Source: Anaerolineae bacterium
GTDB taxonomy: Bacteria; Chloroflexota; Anaerolineae; Anaerolineales; E44-bin32
DNA length: 64,000 nt
NCBI GenBank assembly: GCA_011174825.1
Contig: DUEZ01000083.1
Span: forward strand, 1 to 64,000
Direction: 5' to 3'
This document shows positions 26,616 through 34,794 of this stretch, in pieces. The translations under genes were made by a program, and so were the position numbers. The notes beneath the pieces are model-generated. The model was given only the letters and a program-made list of their open reading frames with translations, was not told the DNA's origin and searched no databases. Numbering within the stretch: position 1 is the stretch's first letter; every line of letters begins with the position of its first letter.

Positions 26616-26693
26616 GGCTAACGGAAGAGCTCACCTGCTCTGAGCGGAGCGCGCAGCGCGCAGTCGAAGAGTCAGGTACAGCGGGGGTTAGCC
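26616..26693 (-). other. attC site after the GNAT cassette
   Basis: The cores GGCTAAC (26616-26622) and GTTAGCC (26687-26693) are perfect inverted copies, one mismatch each from consensus. The inner arms contain ACCTG/CAGGT and CTCT/AGAG pairing. At 78 bp it is the shortest site of the array. The TAA stop of the GNAT gene lies inside R''. Confidence 0.68.
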
Positions 26694-27260
26694 ACCATCC
26701 CTGTTTGTTTTATACCATTCTGCACTCGACAATGAAAACTCGATACGCTCCAAAGGTTCACCTCGGACTGAAATTGAAGAGCGGTGGGGCATGATTTTCT
26801 GGTTAGTGAAACCAGCTTTTTGCGCGCAATGAACCATACGTTTATTCCCCGTCCAGGTCGCGGTTCGTATTGTGTTTAGACCTAAAGAGTCAAATAAGAA
26901 GTTGAGAAATAGGCTCACTGCCTCAGTACCATACCCTTTTCCCCAGTTCTCTTCTTCAGGTATACATATACCGATAAAAGCAGATTTTTCTTCTTGATCC
27001 CAATTGTAGTAATTTACCCAACCAATATGTTGGCCTTCCACAGTATCAATATGCCAACCTTCACTATTGCTAGAAGAGGAAGAACCTTTAGATTTTTTCT
27101 TAATGCGTTTGTCAAATTCCTCCCGTCTGATAGGTTGGAAAGGCTGATCCGGCTCATCATAATATTTCCATTCTTCCAAATTCATCCATCTGAAGAAGTC
27201 ATCGTCATCCGAATCACGATGATCATCCCGTAGAATTAGTCGTTGCCCTTTAATCTTCAA
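26688..27260 (-). CDS. GNAT family N-acetyltransferase (RimJ/RimL-like)
   Basis: A 190-residue acetyltransferase with the RimJ/RimL-like layout. It starts with KIKGQRLILRDDHRDSDDDDFFRW. The acetyl-CoA binding motif A is seen in ENWGKGYGTEAVSLFLNFLF, and NKRMVHCAQKAGF carries the conserved Asn and the motif before the last strand. An acidic and a Ser/Lys-rich stretch (about residues 14-20 and 53-65) are unusual. The TTG start at 27260 has AAGGAG nine bases upstream. Its stop is inside the attC R'' box. GNATs are very common cassette cargo, some giving antibiotic resistance; no such specificity is visible here. Confidence 0.8.
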   Translation of the reverse strand: MKIKGQRLILRDDHRDSDDDDFFRWMNLEEWKYYDEPDQPFQPIRREEFDKRIKKKSKGSSSSSNSEGWHIDTVEGQHIGWVNYYNWDQEEKSAFIGICIPEEENWGKGYGTEAVSLFLNFLFDSLGLNTIRTATWTGNKRMVHCAQKAGFTNQKIMPHRSSISVRGEPLERIEFSLSSAEWYKTNRDGG

Positions 27261-27287
27261 ATCAGATTACTCCTTATTTTTTGTGGT

Positions 27288-27378
27288 GGCTAACGGCCTC
27301 GAGCTCAGCGGCCAGGGATAGGACCAATCATTATCAAATCGTCGCGCATCCCTGGTCCGCTGCAGCGGGTTGTTAGGC
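27288..27378 (-). other. attC site after the winged-helix cassette
   Basis: R'' is GCCTAAC on the minus strand (27378-27372, perfect) and R' is GTTAGCC (27294-27288, one mismatch). The inner arms are AGCGGCCAGGGAT (27307-27319) and ATCCCTGGTCCGCT (27348-27361). They pair over 13 bp with one extra unpaired base in the arm next to the gene. An extrahelical base in the L'' arm is the feature that sets attC orientation, and here it agrees with the minus-strand gene. Confidence 0.78.
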
Positions 27379-27400
27379 TGAAACATGACTTTACCAGGAA

Positions 27401-27937
27401 TTATTCAAAGCCTTCTTTATTAAAAAGATAACCTAAACCTCGATGGGTACTTATGTGTTGTTGGCTGCTATGCTTCTCGAGTTTTTCTCTCAAGCGGCTT
27501 ACAAGCTTCTCAATCTTTGCATCATCTTTAGTTCCAGCACGATAATGCTCTCCCCACACTTCCTTAAATATCAGCTCCTTTTTTACAAGTTTGCCTTCCC
27601 TCGATTGGAATAGTTTGAGTAGTATAGTCTCCAGGTAAGTAAGAAAAACTTTATTATCTCCGACATAGGTAAATCCAGAATTTTCGTCGTAAATAACGCC
27701 ACCTTCTGATGTAGGAAGTGTACGAATTTGGACGGTCTCTGCTTTATTAGATGATTGTTGTAAGTCATCCATCAAGTCAATCAATCTAAATGGCCTTAGA
27801 TCATCATACGCTTGCACAGCTGACAACTCTGCAAACGTCCGCTTAGCCAAATCGAATTCACCCGTTTCGAATAGAAGATACCAGGTACTGGCCTCTGACT
27901 TTCGCCCAAAAATCGCAAACACTGATTTTTCTTTCAT
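27401..27937 (-). CDS. Winged-helix (OmpR/PhoB-type DNA-binding domain) protein without receiver
   Basis: A 178-residue protein. The C-terminal 90 residues are a Trans_reg_C winged helix: YLETILLKLFQSREGKLVKKELIF, then VSRLREKLEKH, then ISTHRGLGYLF. The N-terminal 80 residues are not a phosphoreceiver, since no acidic triad or Lys is present, and I do not recognise them. It is the most AT-rich gene in the region, pointing to a foreign source. It is the last cassette on the right and would be the first after attI in an intact integron. The ATG at 27937 is 11 bases from a decayed core, GCCTAAA (27948-27954). Confidence 0.7.
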   Translation of the reverse strand: MKEKSVFAIFGRKSEASTWYLLFETGEFDLAKRTFAELSAVQAYDDLRPFRLIDLMDDLQQSSNKAETVQIRTLPTSEGGVIYDENSGFTYVGDNKVFLTYLETILLKLFQSREGKLVKKELIFKEVWGEHYRAGTKDDAKIEKLVSRLREKLEKHSSQQHISTHRGLGYLFNKEGFE

Positions 27938-27952
27938 ACTTTTTTCAGCCTA

Positions 27953-28127
27953 AATATGCTTATCTGGAAAGGTTTCCTTGTATCACCCCGAGGGGGGATT
28001 TTTTGTAGCGTTTGTTTCGTAATCGCCCCCCATTGGGTGGACTACACGGTCAATTTTCCGAATTATATTCCTAGGGGGATACTACAAGGAAATATTTCCT
28101 CTTTTCCTCAACCAAACACAGCATATT
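27953..28127. repeat. Nested inverted repeats at the right edge of the cassette array
   Basis: In the gene-free stretch 27938-28362 three nested dyads are visible. AATATGCT (27953-27960) pairs with AGCATATT (28120-28127). A 17-base arm at 27966-27982 pairs with 28083-28099 with two mismatches. GGGGGGATT (27991-27999) pairs with AATCGCCCCCC (28021-28031). The DNA is AT-rich outside the G/C tracts. It could be a small non-autonomous element or a remnant of an integron attI/leader region. From 28128 to 28362 I see nothing definite. Confidence 0.55.
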
Positions 28128-28362
28128 CCATTTCTGGACGCATTTCAACAAGGGAGATTGATTCAATAACAATATCAATAATAAAAGGGGGTAGAATGGG
28201 GCCTCCCACAAATCCACTCCAAAGCCCTCAATAATTCGCTTTTGCGAGAGGCCATACTTTAAGCTAATCTGGAGACAGACAGGGTACAATTTGGGACGAT
28301 ACAAAAAGACAATAAATCGCTATTTGTCATATGCGCACCCAGCATATCCATAGGGTGACGGT

Positions 28363-29310
28363 GTGGAAGACATCCAACAACTTGCAGCGCGACTGATCGC
28401 CAATATCGAGAAGGTTATCATCGGGAAAACTGAGGCCATTAGGCTGACAGTTCTTGGCTTACTCTGTCAAGGACATATTCTTATCGAGGATGTCCCTGGC
28501 ACCGGCAAGACGATGCTCGCAAGGAGCCTCGCCCGATCGATTGGTTGTTCCTTCCGTCGCATCCAATTCACCCCTGATATGCTTCCCAGTGATATCACCG
28601 GAGTATCCATCTTCAATCAGAAATCGCGTGAGTTTGAGTATCGCCCAGGTCCGATCATGGCTCAGATCGTGCTCACGGATGAGATCAACCGAGCGACTCC
28701 CAAATCACAATCTGCACTGCTCGAAGCGATGGAAGAGAGACAGGTCACAGTCGATGGAGTGACGTATCCTACTCCCAGTCCATTTATGGTCCTCGCGACC
28801 CAGAACACTATCGAATACGAAGGAACCTTTCCATTACCTGAAGCGCAGATGGATCGGTTTCTCATAAGAATTCATCTAGGTTACCCCGGAACATCCAATG
28901 AGATCGATATGATGGAGAGGCAGAAGCTCGGGCACCCGATCCACGCATTGGAGTGTGAAGTAGATGTGGAAGATTTGCTGGTTGCGCAATCTGCGGTACG
29001 AGAGGTGACCCTCACAGAAGAGATCAAACGATACATCGTTGATCTGGTTGAGGGTACTCGCAGCCACGACGAGGTTTATCTCGGCGCCAGTCCGAGAGGA
29101 AGCCTAGCACTGTTCCGCACCTCTCAAGCGCTGGCAGCAAGTTTGGGTCGTGATTATGTCCTCCCAGATGATGTGAAACGAATGGCTGTTCCGACCTTGG
29201 CTCATCGATTGGTCCTCGCCTCAGTCGCTCGAATCCAGGAGATCAATGCCAAGGATATCATTCAGGAATTGACTCGTAGAATTCCGGTCCCAGGTGGTGA
29301 GGGGATTTGA
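28363..29310 (+). CDS. MoxR-family AAA+ ATPase
   Basis: A 315-residue AAA+ protein of the MoxR family. Walker A is [10 protein letters not shown] (near residue 42), Walker B is LTDEINRA (near 105), followed by [21 protein letters not shown]. Sensor 1 is in LATQN and the arginine region in MDRFL. The C-terminal lid contains [16 protein letters not shown]. MoxR proteins act as chaperones that mature or load metal cofactors, usually with DUF58 and von Willebrand factor A partners. None of those partners follows here. The GTG start has AGGGTG upstream. Confidence in family is high, in role low. Confidence 0.88.
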   Translation: MEDIQQLAARLIANIEKVIIGKTEAIRLTVLGLLCQGHILIEDVPGTGKTMLARSLARSIGCSFRRIQFTPDMLPSDITGVSIFNQKSREFEYRPGPIMAQIVLTDEINRATPKSQSALLEAMEERQVTVDGVTYPTPSPFMVLATQNTIEYEGTFPLPEAQMDRFLIRIHLGYPGTSNEIDMMERQKLGHPIHALECEVDVEDLLVAQSAVREVTLTEEIKRYIVDLVEGTRSHDEVYLGASPRGSLALFRTSQALAASLGRDYVLPDDVKRMAVPTLAHRLVLASVARIQEINAKDIIQELTRRIPVPGGEGI

Positions 29311-29427
29311 CATCCAATAAAAACGAAGGGGTGGCGATCTGCCCTGCTTCAGTTTGACTGGCCCAATGGATAAACGGATGTGCGCCTCATCATTCTAAAA
29401 CCTACTAGCTATCATCCGGAGCGTTAG

Positions 29428-30984
29428 ATGTACCAGCGTTATCTAAACGTGACTGTATTCGCTGCAGGGATGACAACCCTCGCGATTGAATTGTCGGCCT
29501 CGCGTTTGCTTGGGAATGTTTTCGGGACCAGCAATATCGTTTGGGCCAATATCATTGGTTTGATTTTAGTATATCTAGCGGCAGGATATTTCATCGGTGG
29601 GCGTTGGGCCGATCGTTCACCATACGCGGATACGTTTTACCGATTGATCGCATGGGGAGCGTTCACCGCTGGCTTGATACCCATTATAGCGAGACCCGTA
29701 TTGCTGAACGCGGCAAGGGCTGTTGAACGACTAGATTCGGCGGTCATGATTGGTTCGTTTATTGTCATCTTGATCCTATTCAGTCTTCCCGTCACACTAC
29801 TTGGTTGCGTCTCGCCTTTTGCCATAAGGTTAGCGATTAAAGATACGGAGCAGGCTGGCCGTATATCGGGACGCATATATGCAATTTCAACGCTAGGTTC
29901 AATACTCGGCACTTTTCTCCCTGTCTTGCTGCTGATCCCCTCGATTGGAACTGCTCGAACCTTCCTCGTCTTCAGCTTGGGACTCCTGGCTGTGGCTTTA
30001 ATTGGACTTGGCATGGAGAGTTGGCGATCAGCAGCCAAACAAATATGGATGCCGATCCTTCTACTTATCTTAGCTGCGTTCATCTTGCCTGGACCCGTGA
30101 AAGACACCACCGGGTTAATTTACGAAAAGGAATCGGCCTATAACTTTATCCAGGTTGTCGAAGAGAAACCTGGGGGGATGCGCTACCTTCTCTTGAACGA
30201 AGGACAGGGGATTCACTCCGTCTATGCGCCGGATCTGGAGGTTACCTACGGAACGTGGGATTATTTCCTCGTAGCGCCCTTTTTTAACGCTCCTCCTGTA
30301 TCTCTCGATAATGTCAAACGTCTTGGGCTGGTTGGCCTTGCGGCGGGAACGGTTGCGAAGCAGTATACTCATGTGTTTGGACCGGTCCCCATTGATGGAT
30401 GGGAGATCGACCCGGAAATTGTGGCGACCGGACAGTTGTTGTTCTCTATGAACGAACCGAACTTGAATGTAATCATCGCCGATGGGCGCTGGGGTCTTGC
30501 CCACAGCCCGTATCGGTACAGTGTGATCGGGGTCGATGCTTACAGGCTCCCTTACATACCATGGCATCTGACGACCCGAGAATTCTTCCTCGAGGTACTC
30601 AACCACCTCGAAGCGGATGGTGTGATGGTCATCAATGTCGGTCGCACCCCTAACGATCGACGATTGATCGAGGCAATGGTTGGCACGGTTGGATCTGTGT
30701 TCTCTACGGTCCATGTGGTGGATGTGCCTAATACATTTAACACCATCCTTTACGGCACCGTTCAACCTTCGAGCGCTGAGAATTTGGTAGCGAATCATAT
30801 CTTGCTGCAGAGTGAGGGCGCTCCGCTGGCTTTGTTGGATTCGATGAAGCGAGCGATTGATAACCTACAACCAACACCCCGGTCGGATATCGTATTCACG
30901 GATGACTGGGCTCCGGTTGAGACGTTGACGAACGCCATGGCGATCCAGTTCATCCTCGGCGGCGAATTGGATATCCTGCGCTAG
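29428..30984 (+). CDS. Membrane-fused spermidine synthase-like methyltransferase-fold protein
   Basis: A 518-residue protein. Residues 1-215 form six or seven membrane helices with GGRWADRSP and GRIYAISTLGSILGTF motifs. From about residue 230 it has a spermidine-synthase-like Rossmann domain: LLLNEGQGIHSVY, then RLGLVGLAAGTVAKQY for the nucleotide site, then WEIDPEIV and IIADGRW. Such fused membrane/aminopropyltransferase-like proteins are common in Chloroflexota and others; the true substrate is not known. The ATG has GGAG seven bases upstream. It is followed after 13 nt by the DUF1461 gene. Confidence 0.8.
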   Translation: MYQRYLNVTVFAAGMTTLAIELSASRLLGNVFGTSNIVWANIIGLILVYLAAGYFIGGRWADRSPYADTFYRLIAWGAFTAGLIPIIARPVLLNAARAVERLDSAVMIGSFIVILILFSLPVTLLGCVSPFAIRLAIKDTEQAGRISGRIYAISTLGSILGTFLPVLLLIPSIGTARTFLVFSLGLLAVALIGLGMESWRSAAKQIWMPILLLILAAFILPGPVKDTTGLIYEKESAYNFIQVVEEKPGGMRYLLLNEGQGIHSVYAPDLEVTYGTWDYFLVAPFFNAPPVSLDNVKRLGLVGLAAGTVAKQYTHVFGPVPIDGWEIDPEIVATGQLLFSMNEPNLNVIIADGRWGLAHSPYRYSVIGVDAYRLPYIPWHLTTREFFLEVLNHLEADGVMVINVGRTPNDRRLIEAMVGTVGSVFSTVHVVDVPNTFNTILYGTVQPSSAENLVANHILLQSEGAPLALLDSMKRAIDNLQPTPRSDIVFTDDWAPVETLTNAMAIQFILGGELDILR

Positions 30985-30997
30985 ATGGGAGCACATT

Positions 30998-31684
30998 GTG
31001 GTTTCTAGTACTCGATGGCAGAGCATCGCCCAATGGGTCTTGCAGATCCTCATTCCTGTGGTTCTCGTTTTATCAAGCGTGTGGATCATGCTCAATACAG
31101 CGAAGTGGTGGGTTCAGATTGAATATCGGCTCCCGGGATTTCCGGAAGATAGTTATGGTTTCACACTTGAACATAGGCTTTATTGGTCAGAGATCGATAT
31201 CGAATATTTACTCAATGATGAAGCACTGGATTACTTTGATGAGTTCCGTCTAGAGGATGGATCGCCGATGCACAACCAGCGAGAGTTAAGACACATGGAG
31301 GATGTTAAACGCCTTATTCATGTTGTTTGGTATGTGCTAGCTATTGGATTGATCCTCGGCTTGACACTTGAGTTGTCCCTCGGGATCTTTGCTGATCCAA
31401 GAGTAGCGCTAGAAACACTCAAAGGAGGAGCACGGAATACACTTATTCTAGTAGGGCTTCTCATCCTAGGAGTGATCGTGGGATTTGGCATCTTGTTCGT
31501 TGGGTTTCACCGGGTCTTCTTCGAGGGGAACACCTGGATCTTCCTTTTTTCAGACACGTTTATTCGGCTTTACCCAGAACGCTTCTGGCGTGACACATTC
31601 ATATTCCTCGCTCTACTCACCGCATTCGTGGGGGGCGTTGTTTATCTCCTTTCTAAGGTGCTCTTGAGAAGAATAAGAAGTTGA
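30998..31684 (+). CDS. TIGR01906/DUF1461 family membrane protein
   Basis: A 228-residue protein with four predicted membrane helices: one near the N-terminus, one near residue 108, one near 150 and one at about 200-220. The first extracytoplasmic loop has the family signature PEDSYGFTLEHRLYWSEIDIEYLLN, followed by ELRHMEDVKRLIH. The family is small and has no established function. It starts with GTG 13 nt after the spermidine-synthase-like gene and probably shares its transcript. Confidence 0.78.
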   Translation: MVSSTRWQSIAQWVLQILIPVVLVLSSVWIMLNTAKWWVQIEYRLPGFPEDSYGFTLEHRLYWSEIDIEYLLNDEALDYFDEFRLEDGSPMHNQRELRHMEDVKRLIHVVWYVLAIGLILGLTLELSLGIFADPRVALETLKGGARNTLILVGLLILGVIVGFGILFVGFHRVFFEGNTWIFLFSDTFIRLYPERFWRDTFIFLALLTAFVGGVVYLLSKVLLRRIRS

Positions 31685-31780
31685 GGATGTGATCATAAGG
31701 CGTTTGTGGACCGTTAGGATGTGCATGCTGTTTATTCGAGGCGGAGAAAAGGAGCGGCCTACATCAAAACAGCTAAATAA

Positions 31781-31818
31781 CAACAGCAGGAGCGCACAAT
31801 TGTGCGCTCCTGCTGTTG
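31781..31818. terminator. Perfect 19-bp palindrome between convergent genes
   Basis: CAACAGCAGGAGCGCACAA (31781-31799) is followed directly by its exact reverse complement (31800-31818). It lies between the DUF1461 gene and the convergent apgM gene and would act as a bidirectional terminator-type hairpin. T-rich DNA follows on both sides, but no pure T-run. Confidence 0.65.
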
Positions 31819-31848
31819 ATTCTTATTATATGGAATCGTTACTGCTCC

Positions 31849-33060
31849 TCACGCACCATATTTCTCAAGACGCTCGGCGTGTGCCATGAGTCTTGGCATA
31901 AGATCGATTGTAGGGAAGGTACCAAAGCCACCCTGGGCACATGCCCGTTCGCCAAAAGTCGTTTGTCGATCAGGTAGTCCAGTCGCTGGAGCCCACAGCA
32001 AAGTCGGAACTGGGTGCCAGGAGTGCTTCTTTAACCGTACTGGCGTGGAATGGTCGCCGGTCACACAGAGCACATCGGGTTTCAGGTCTAGCAACGAAGG
32101 AAGCGCTGCGTCCACAGTTTCTATGATGCTGACTTTTCCCATGAAATTTCCGTCCTCACCCATGCTGTCGGTCTTTTTAATGTGGATGAAGAAGAAATCA
32201 AATTCCTCCCAGATCTCTCCTGCCACACGAAACTCATCTGCGGGAGTGTCACCTTGAAAATCCTTTACCTCCATGCCGACGAGTCGGGAGACACCGCGAT
32301 ACATTGGGTAGACTGCGATGCAAACAGCTTTAAGGTCGTAGATCTCCGGGAATTGTGGTAGGTCAGGATCTGTGGAGAAGCCCCTGAGCGTCAGCCCATT
32401 TGCTCTACTTTCTCCTGCTAGTAGTGCTCGAGCCTCGGTTATCCATCTTTCCACGAGGCCAGCGGCTTTCTGTGAACCCTTCTCCCTCGCTTGAACCGGT
32501 AAGGGTTCTAATCCGGTCGCTTGTGGGTCGGTGTCCTCAAGGTCAGGCTCGAGGCCCTTCCCACGCATGACGATTGCGAAACGATACTCTCGAACGTGTT
32601 CGACATCAATCTCCACGCCTGGGATCTGGATCTCCGATAAACGTTTAACGATAGGTAGCGCTTCATCAGAAGGTATGCGCCCAGCTCGACGATCAACGAT
32701 CAGGCCATTCGAATCGAGGGTGCAAAAATTACCTCGAGCTGCAATGTCCCCCTTTTTCACCTCCATTCCAATCCCCGTGGCTTCGAGAACCCCTCGGCCG
32801 ACGTCAAAGTGGATCGGATCATAACCGAACAGCGCCAAATGAGCCGGACCTGAGCCAGGTGTTATACCCGGCCGAATCGGGATCATCTGCCCCAGCGTAC
32901 CTTCCGAAGCCAATCGATCAAGATTTGGTTTACGCGCAGCCTCCAATTCAGTTGGTCCTCCCGGTTCAACGGGTAACCCCCCGAGGCCATCCAGCGTCAG
33001 GAGGACGATTTTGCTATCGTTTTTCAGATGCAATTGACGCATCAAATGGAAATCTGCCAT
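31849..33060 (-). CDS. apgM: 2,3-bisphosphoglycerate-independent phosphoglycerate mutase, archaeal type
   Basis: About 403 residues of the ApgM branch of the alkaline-phosphatase superfamily. It starts with IVLLTLDGLGGLP, which holds the first metal-binding Asp. AHLALFGYDP follows, and near the C-terminus come VCVTGDHSTPVRLKKHSWHPVP, with the DH and H metal ligands. It interconverts 3- and 2-phosphoglycerate in glycolysis. I chose the ATG at 33060. The frame continues upstream but crosses a terminator hairpin and has no family similarity. It complements the gap and pgk genes 3-5 kb away. Confidence 0.9.
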   Translation of the reverse strand: MADFHLMRQLHLKNDSKIVLLTLDGLGGLPVEPGGPTELEAARKPNLDRLASEGTLGQMIPIRPGITPGSGPAHLALFGYDPIHFDVGRGVLEATGIGMEVKKGDIAARGNFCTLDSNGLIVDRRAGRIPSDEALPIVKRLSEIQIPGVEIDVEHVREYRFAIVMRGKGLEPDLEDTDPQATGLEPLPVQAREKGSQKAAGLVERWITEARALLAGESRANGLTLRGFSTDPDLPQFPEIYDLKAVCIAVYPMYRGVSRLVGMEVKDFQGDTPADEFRVAGEIWEEFDFFFIHIKKTDSMGEDGNFMGKVSIIETVDAALPSLLDLKPDVLCVTGDHSTPVRLKKHSWHPVPTLLWAPATGLPDRQTTFGERACAQGGFGTFPTIDLMPRLMAHAERLEKYGA

Positions 33061-33081
33061 GTGACTACCCCTATTTGGGAT

Positions 33082-33116
33082 AAGAAAGCCCCCACACCCG
33101 AAAAGGCAAGGGGGCT
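33082..33116 (-). terminator. Rho-independent terminator after the MalK/UgpC-type ATPase gene
   Basis: On the minus strand AGCCCCC pairs with GGGGGCT (33110-33116 with 33087-33093) and is followed by TTTCTTA. It lies 22 bases after the stop of the ABC ATPase gene and before apgM, so the two genes are likely separate transcripts. Confidence 0.65.
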
Positions 33117-33137
33117 CAGTTTCGCGCATGCAGTCGG

Positions 33138-34241
33138 CTATTGAATTGTATTCTGCTCCCCTTCAGTTTCGAAGAGGTGCATGTTGTCCATGTTGAACAC
33201 CAATTGCGCCTTATCACCGACACGGAGTTGCGAACGAGGATCGATACGACCGACGGCCACAAATTCACCCAGCATCAGGTGCATGAAGATCTCGTTGCCC
33301 ATCAACTCGGTTACATCAACCTGAGCCTCGACCGACGCGGAATGGATACCGGGGGGAGCGAACAATGGGTCGTGGATATCGTCAGGACGAATTCCGAAAA
33401 CCACCTGTTTGCCGGTATGTGGACCATACCTATCGACCTTGTCATCCGGTATTGGGACCTGGAACGCTCCAGCATCAATCACCAATCCACCATCAGCCCG
33501 GTCTAAACGAGCGTTGAAGAAATTCATTGCAGGCGAGCCGATAAACCCAGCCACGAAGACATTCGACGGGTGGTCGTATAGGTTTTGAGGTGTATCAACC
33601 TGATGAAGTATGCCATCCTTGATCACCGCGATGCGGGAGGCCATCGTCATGGCCTCTACCTGATCGTGGGTGACATAGATAAAGGTTGTTTGCAGACGCT
33701 GGTGAAGTTTGCTGATCTCGGCCCTGGTTTGCACTCTCAGCTTTGCGTCCAGGTTTGAAAGGGGCTCATCGAAGAGGAAAACCTTCGGTTCACGGACGAT
33801 CGCTCGACCTACTGCGACACGCTGTCGCTGGCCACCAGAGAGTTGGCGTGGCTTGCGATCGAGCAGCGCTTCGATCCCGAGGATTTCCGCCGCCTCTTGC
33901 ACCCGAGTCTTGATCTCTTGCTTGGGAGTTTTCCGCAACTTGAGTCCGAAAGCCATGTTGTCATAGACGGACATGTGTGGGTAGAGAGCGTAGGATTGGA
34001 ACACCATCGCGATGTCTCGATCCTTCGGCGCGATGTCGTTTACGACACGGTCTTCGATCAAGATCCTGCCTTCAGTAATCTCCTCCAGTCCTGCAAGTAG
34101 GCGTAAGGCTGTCGTCTTTCCACAACCTGACGGCCCCACCAGCACGAGAAATTCTTTATCTTCAATAAATATATCCACGTCGTTAACTGCAACGACGTCT
34201 CCGAAGCGTTTGGTTACGTGTTCATAGGTTACGCTGGCCAT
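33138..34241 (-). CDS. ABC transporter ATP-binding protein, MalK/UgpC type
   Basis: A 367-residue sugar-type ABC ATPase. Walker A is GPSGCGKTT (near residue 38), the Q-loop is MVFQSYALYPH, the signature is LSGGQRQRVAVGRA, Walker B is VFLFDEPLSNLDAK, and the switch His is in THDQVEA. The C-terminal 130 residues form an OB-type TOBE regulatory domain. I chose the ATG at 34241 because AAGGAGG lies eight bases upstream. No permease or binding protein is nearby. Orphan ATPases of this class can serve several sugar transporters. A clear promoter is at 34278-34305. Confidence 0.9.
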   Translation of the reverse strand: MASVTYEHVTKRFGDVVAVNDVDIFIEDKEFLVLVGPSGCGKTTALRLLAGLEEITEGRILIEDRVVNDIAPKDRDIAMVFQSYALYPHMSVYDNMAFGLKLRKTPKQEIKTRVQEAAEILGIEALLDRKPRQLSGGQRQRVAVGRAIVREPKVFLFDEPLSNLDAKLRVQTRAEISKLHQRLQTTFIYVTHDQVEAMTMASRIAVIKDGILHQVDTPQNLYDHPSNVFVAGFIGSPAMNFFNARLDRADGGLVIDAGAFQVPIPDDKVDRYGPHTGKQVVFGIRPDDIHDPLFAPPGIHSASVEAQVDVTELMGNEIFMHLMLGEFVAVGRIDPRSQLRVGDKAQLVFNMDNMHLFETEGEQNTIQ

Positions 34242-34277
34242 GGGCCGTCCTCCTTCTTTTTGGGTATCGTACCTGTA

Positions 34278-34305
34278 ATTATACACTCCCACTGTTGAAG
34301 GTCAA
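34278..34305 (-). promoter_or_regulatory. Promoter of the MalK/UgpC-type ATPase gene
   Basis: On the minus strand TTGACC (34305-34300) and TATAAT (34283-34278) are 16 nt apart. The start site would fall about 30 nt before the ATG, leaving room for the AAGGAGG ribosome site. Confidence 0.7.
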
Positions 34306-34399
34306 AGATCGGGCACATTTTTTGCGATTGGTGAGCCCAAGTTACTGGGCATGCAAGCCCCTTCCAGGTGCTTAGGACAAGCTCTCCGACATAATCAAG

Positions 34400-34640
34400 A
34401 CAAGGCGTTCGGCATGCTCAGGGTGCTTTATACTCTGTCCGAAGTGAAGTCATCCTGAGCTTGTCGAAGGATGACTGCCATAAACTAAGGCACCCTTCGA
34501 CAAGCTCCCCTCACCCTTTCCCTCTCCCCAAAGGGGAGAGGGAAGCGGCACCCTCTTCCTTCCAGGGAGAGAGCAGTGGTGAGGGTGGAATCTCCCATTC
34601 AACAAGGCTACGATAAGGTCTTCGAGAAGCTCAGAATGAA
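34400..34640. repeat. Composite repeat block upstream of yvcK
   Basis: Most of the gene-free interval 34242-34794 is repeat. REP-like halves GGCATGCTCAGGGTGCTTT (34412-34430), AAGTCATCCTGAGCTTGTCG (from 34447) and CACCCTTCGACAAGCTC (34491-34507) are followed by a copy of the long palindrome (34505-34586: CCCTCACCC, CTCTCCCCAAAGGGGAGAG, GGTGAGGGTGG). A last half-unit, GTCTTCGAGAAGCTCAGAA, lies at 34619-34637. The structure matches the blocks at 7.2, 55 and 61.3 kb. Confidence 0.75.
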
Positions 34641-34758
34641 GCTCGAGATTAAATAAATGCCTTTCGTTGTAAGTGAATAACGCGAGAAGTGACAAGATCT
34701 GGTTACCTTGTCTGGATTAGATTGTCACCCAATTGAAAACACATTTTCGGCCGATTAG

Positions 34759-34787
34759 TTGACGGTCATTCTGCTCTCTGGTATATT
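34759..34787 (+). promoter_or_regulatory. Promoter of yvcK with leaderless layout
   Basis: TTGACG (34759-34764), a 17-nt spacer and TATATT (34782-34787) form a strong promoter. Only seven bases separate the -10 box from the GTG at 34795. Transcription should therefore begin at or within a base or two of the start codon. Confidence 0.72.
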
Positions 34788-34794
34788 CGTCGAG

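Larger units (their letters stand above)
21358..27960 (-). mobile_element. Gene-cassette array with attC sites and no integrase (CALIN-type)
   Basis: Seven minus-strand genes are each followed on their 3' side by an attC-like site. Five sites are clear (22851-22978, 25018-25118, 25632-25747, 26616-26693, 27288-27378), one is mixed (22160-22294) and one degenerate (21358-21511). Cassette units range from about 0.6 to 2.2 kb. In two cassettes the TAA stop lies inside the R'' box. Start codons lie 28-84 bases after the previous R' box. Cargo families (GNAT, DinB, isoprenylcysteine methyltransferase, hydrolase, small membrane proteins) are common on cassettes. No tyrosine recombinase IntI is encoded anywhere in the window. 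Confidence 0.75.

Noticed and set aside
26525-26794. 89-codon plus-strand frame between cassettes
   Set aside because: It crosses the attC site at 26616-26693 and the end of the GNAT gene and has no domain.
30115-30798. 227-codon open frame on the minus strand
   Set aside because: Shadow of the spermidine-synthase-like gene; no recognisable domain.
28363-30984. Integron integrase next to the cassette array
   Set aside because: The first plus-strand genes right of the array are a MoxR ATPase and a spermidine-synthase-like protein. No tyrosine recombinase motif (R-HxxR-Y) appears in any long frame.
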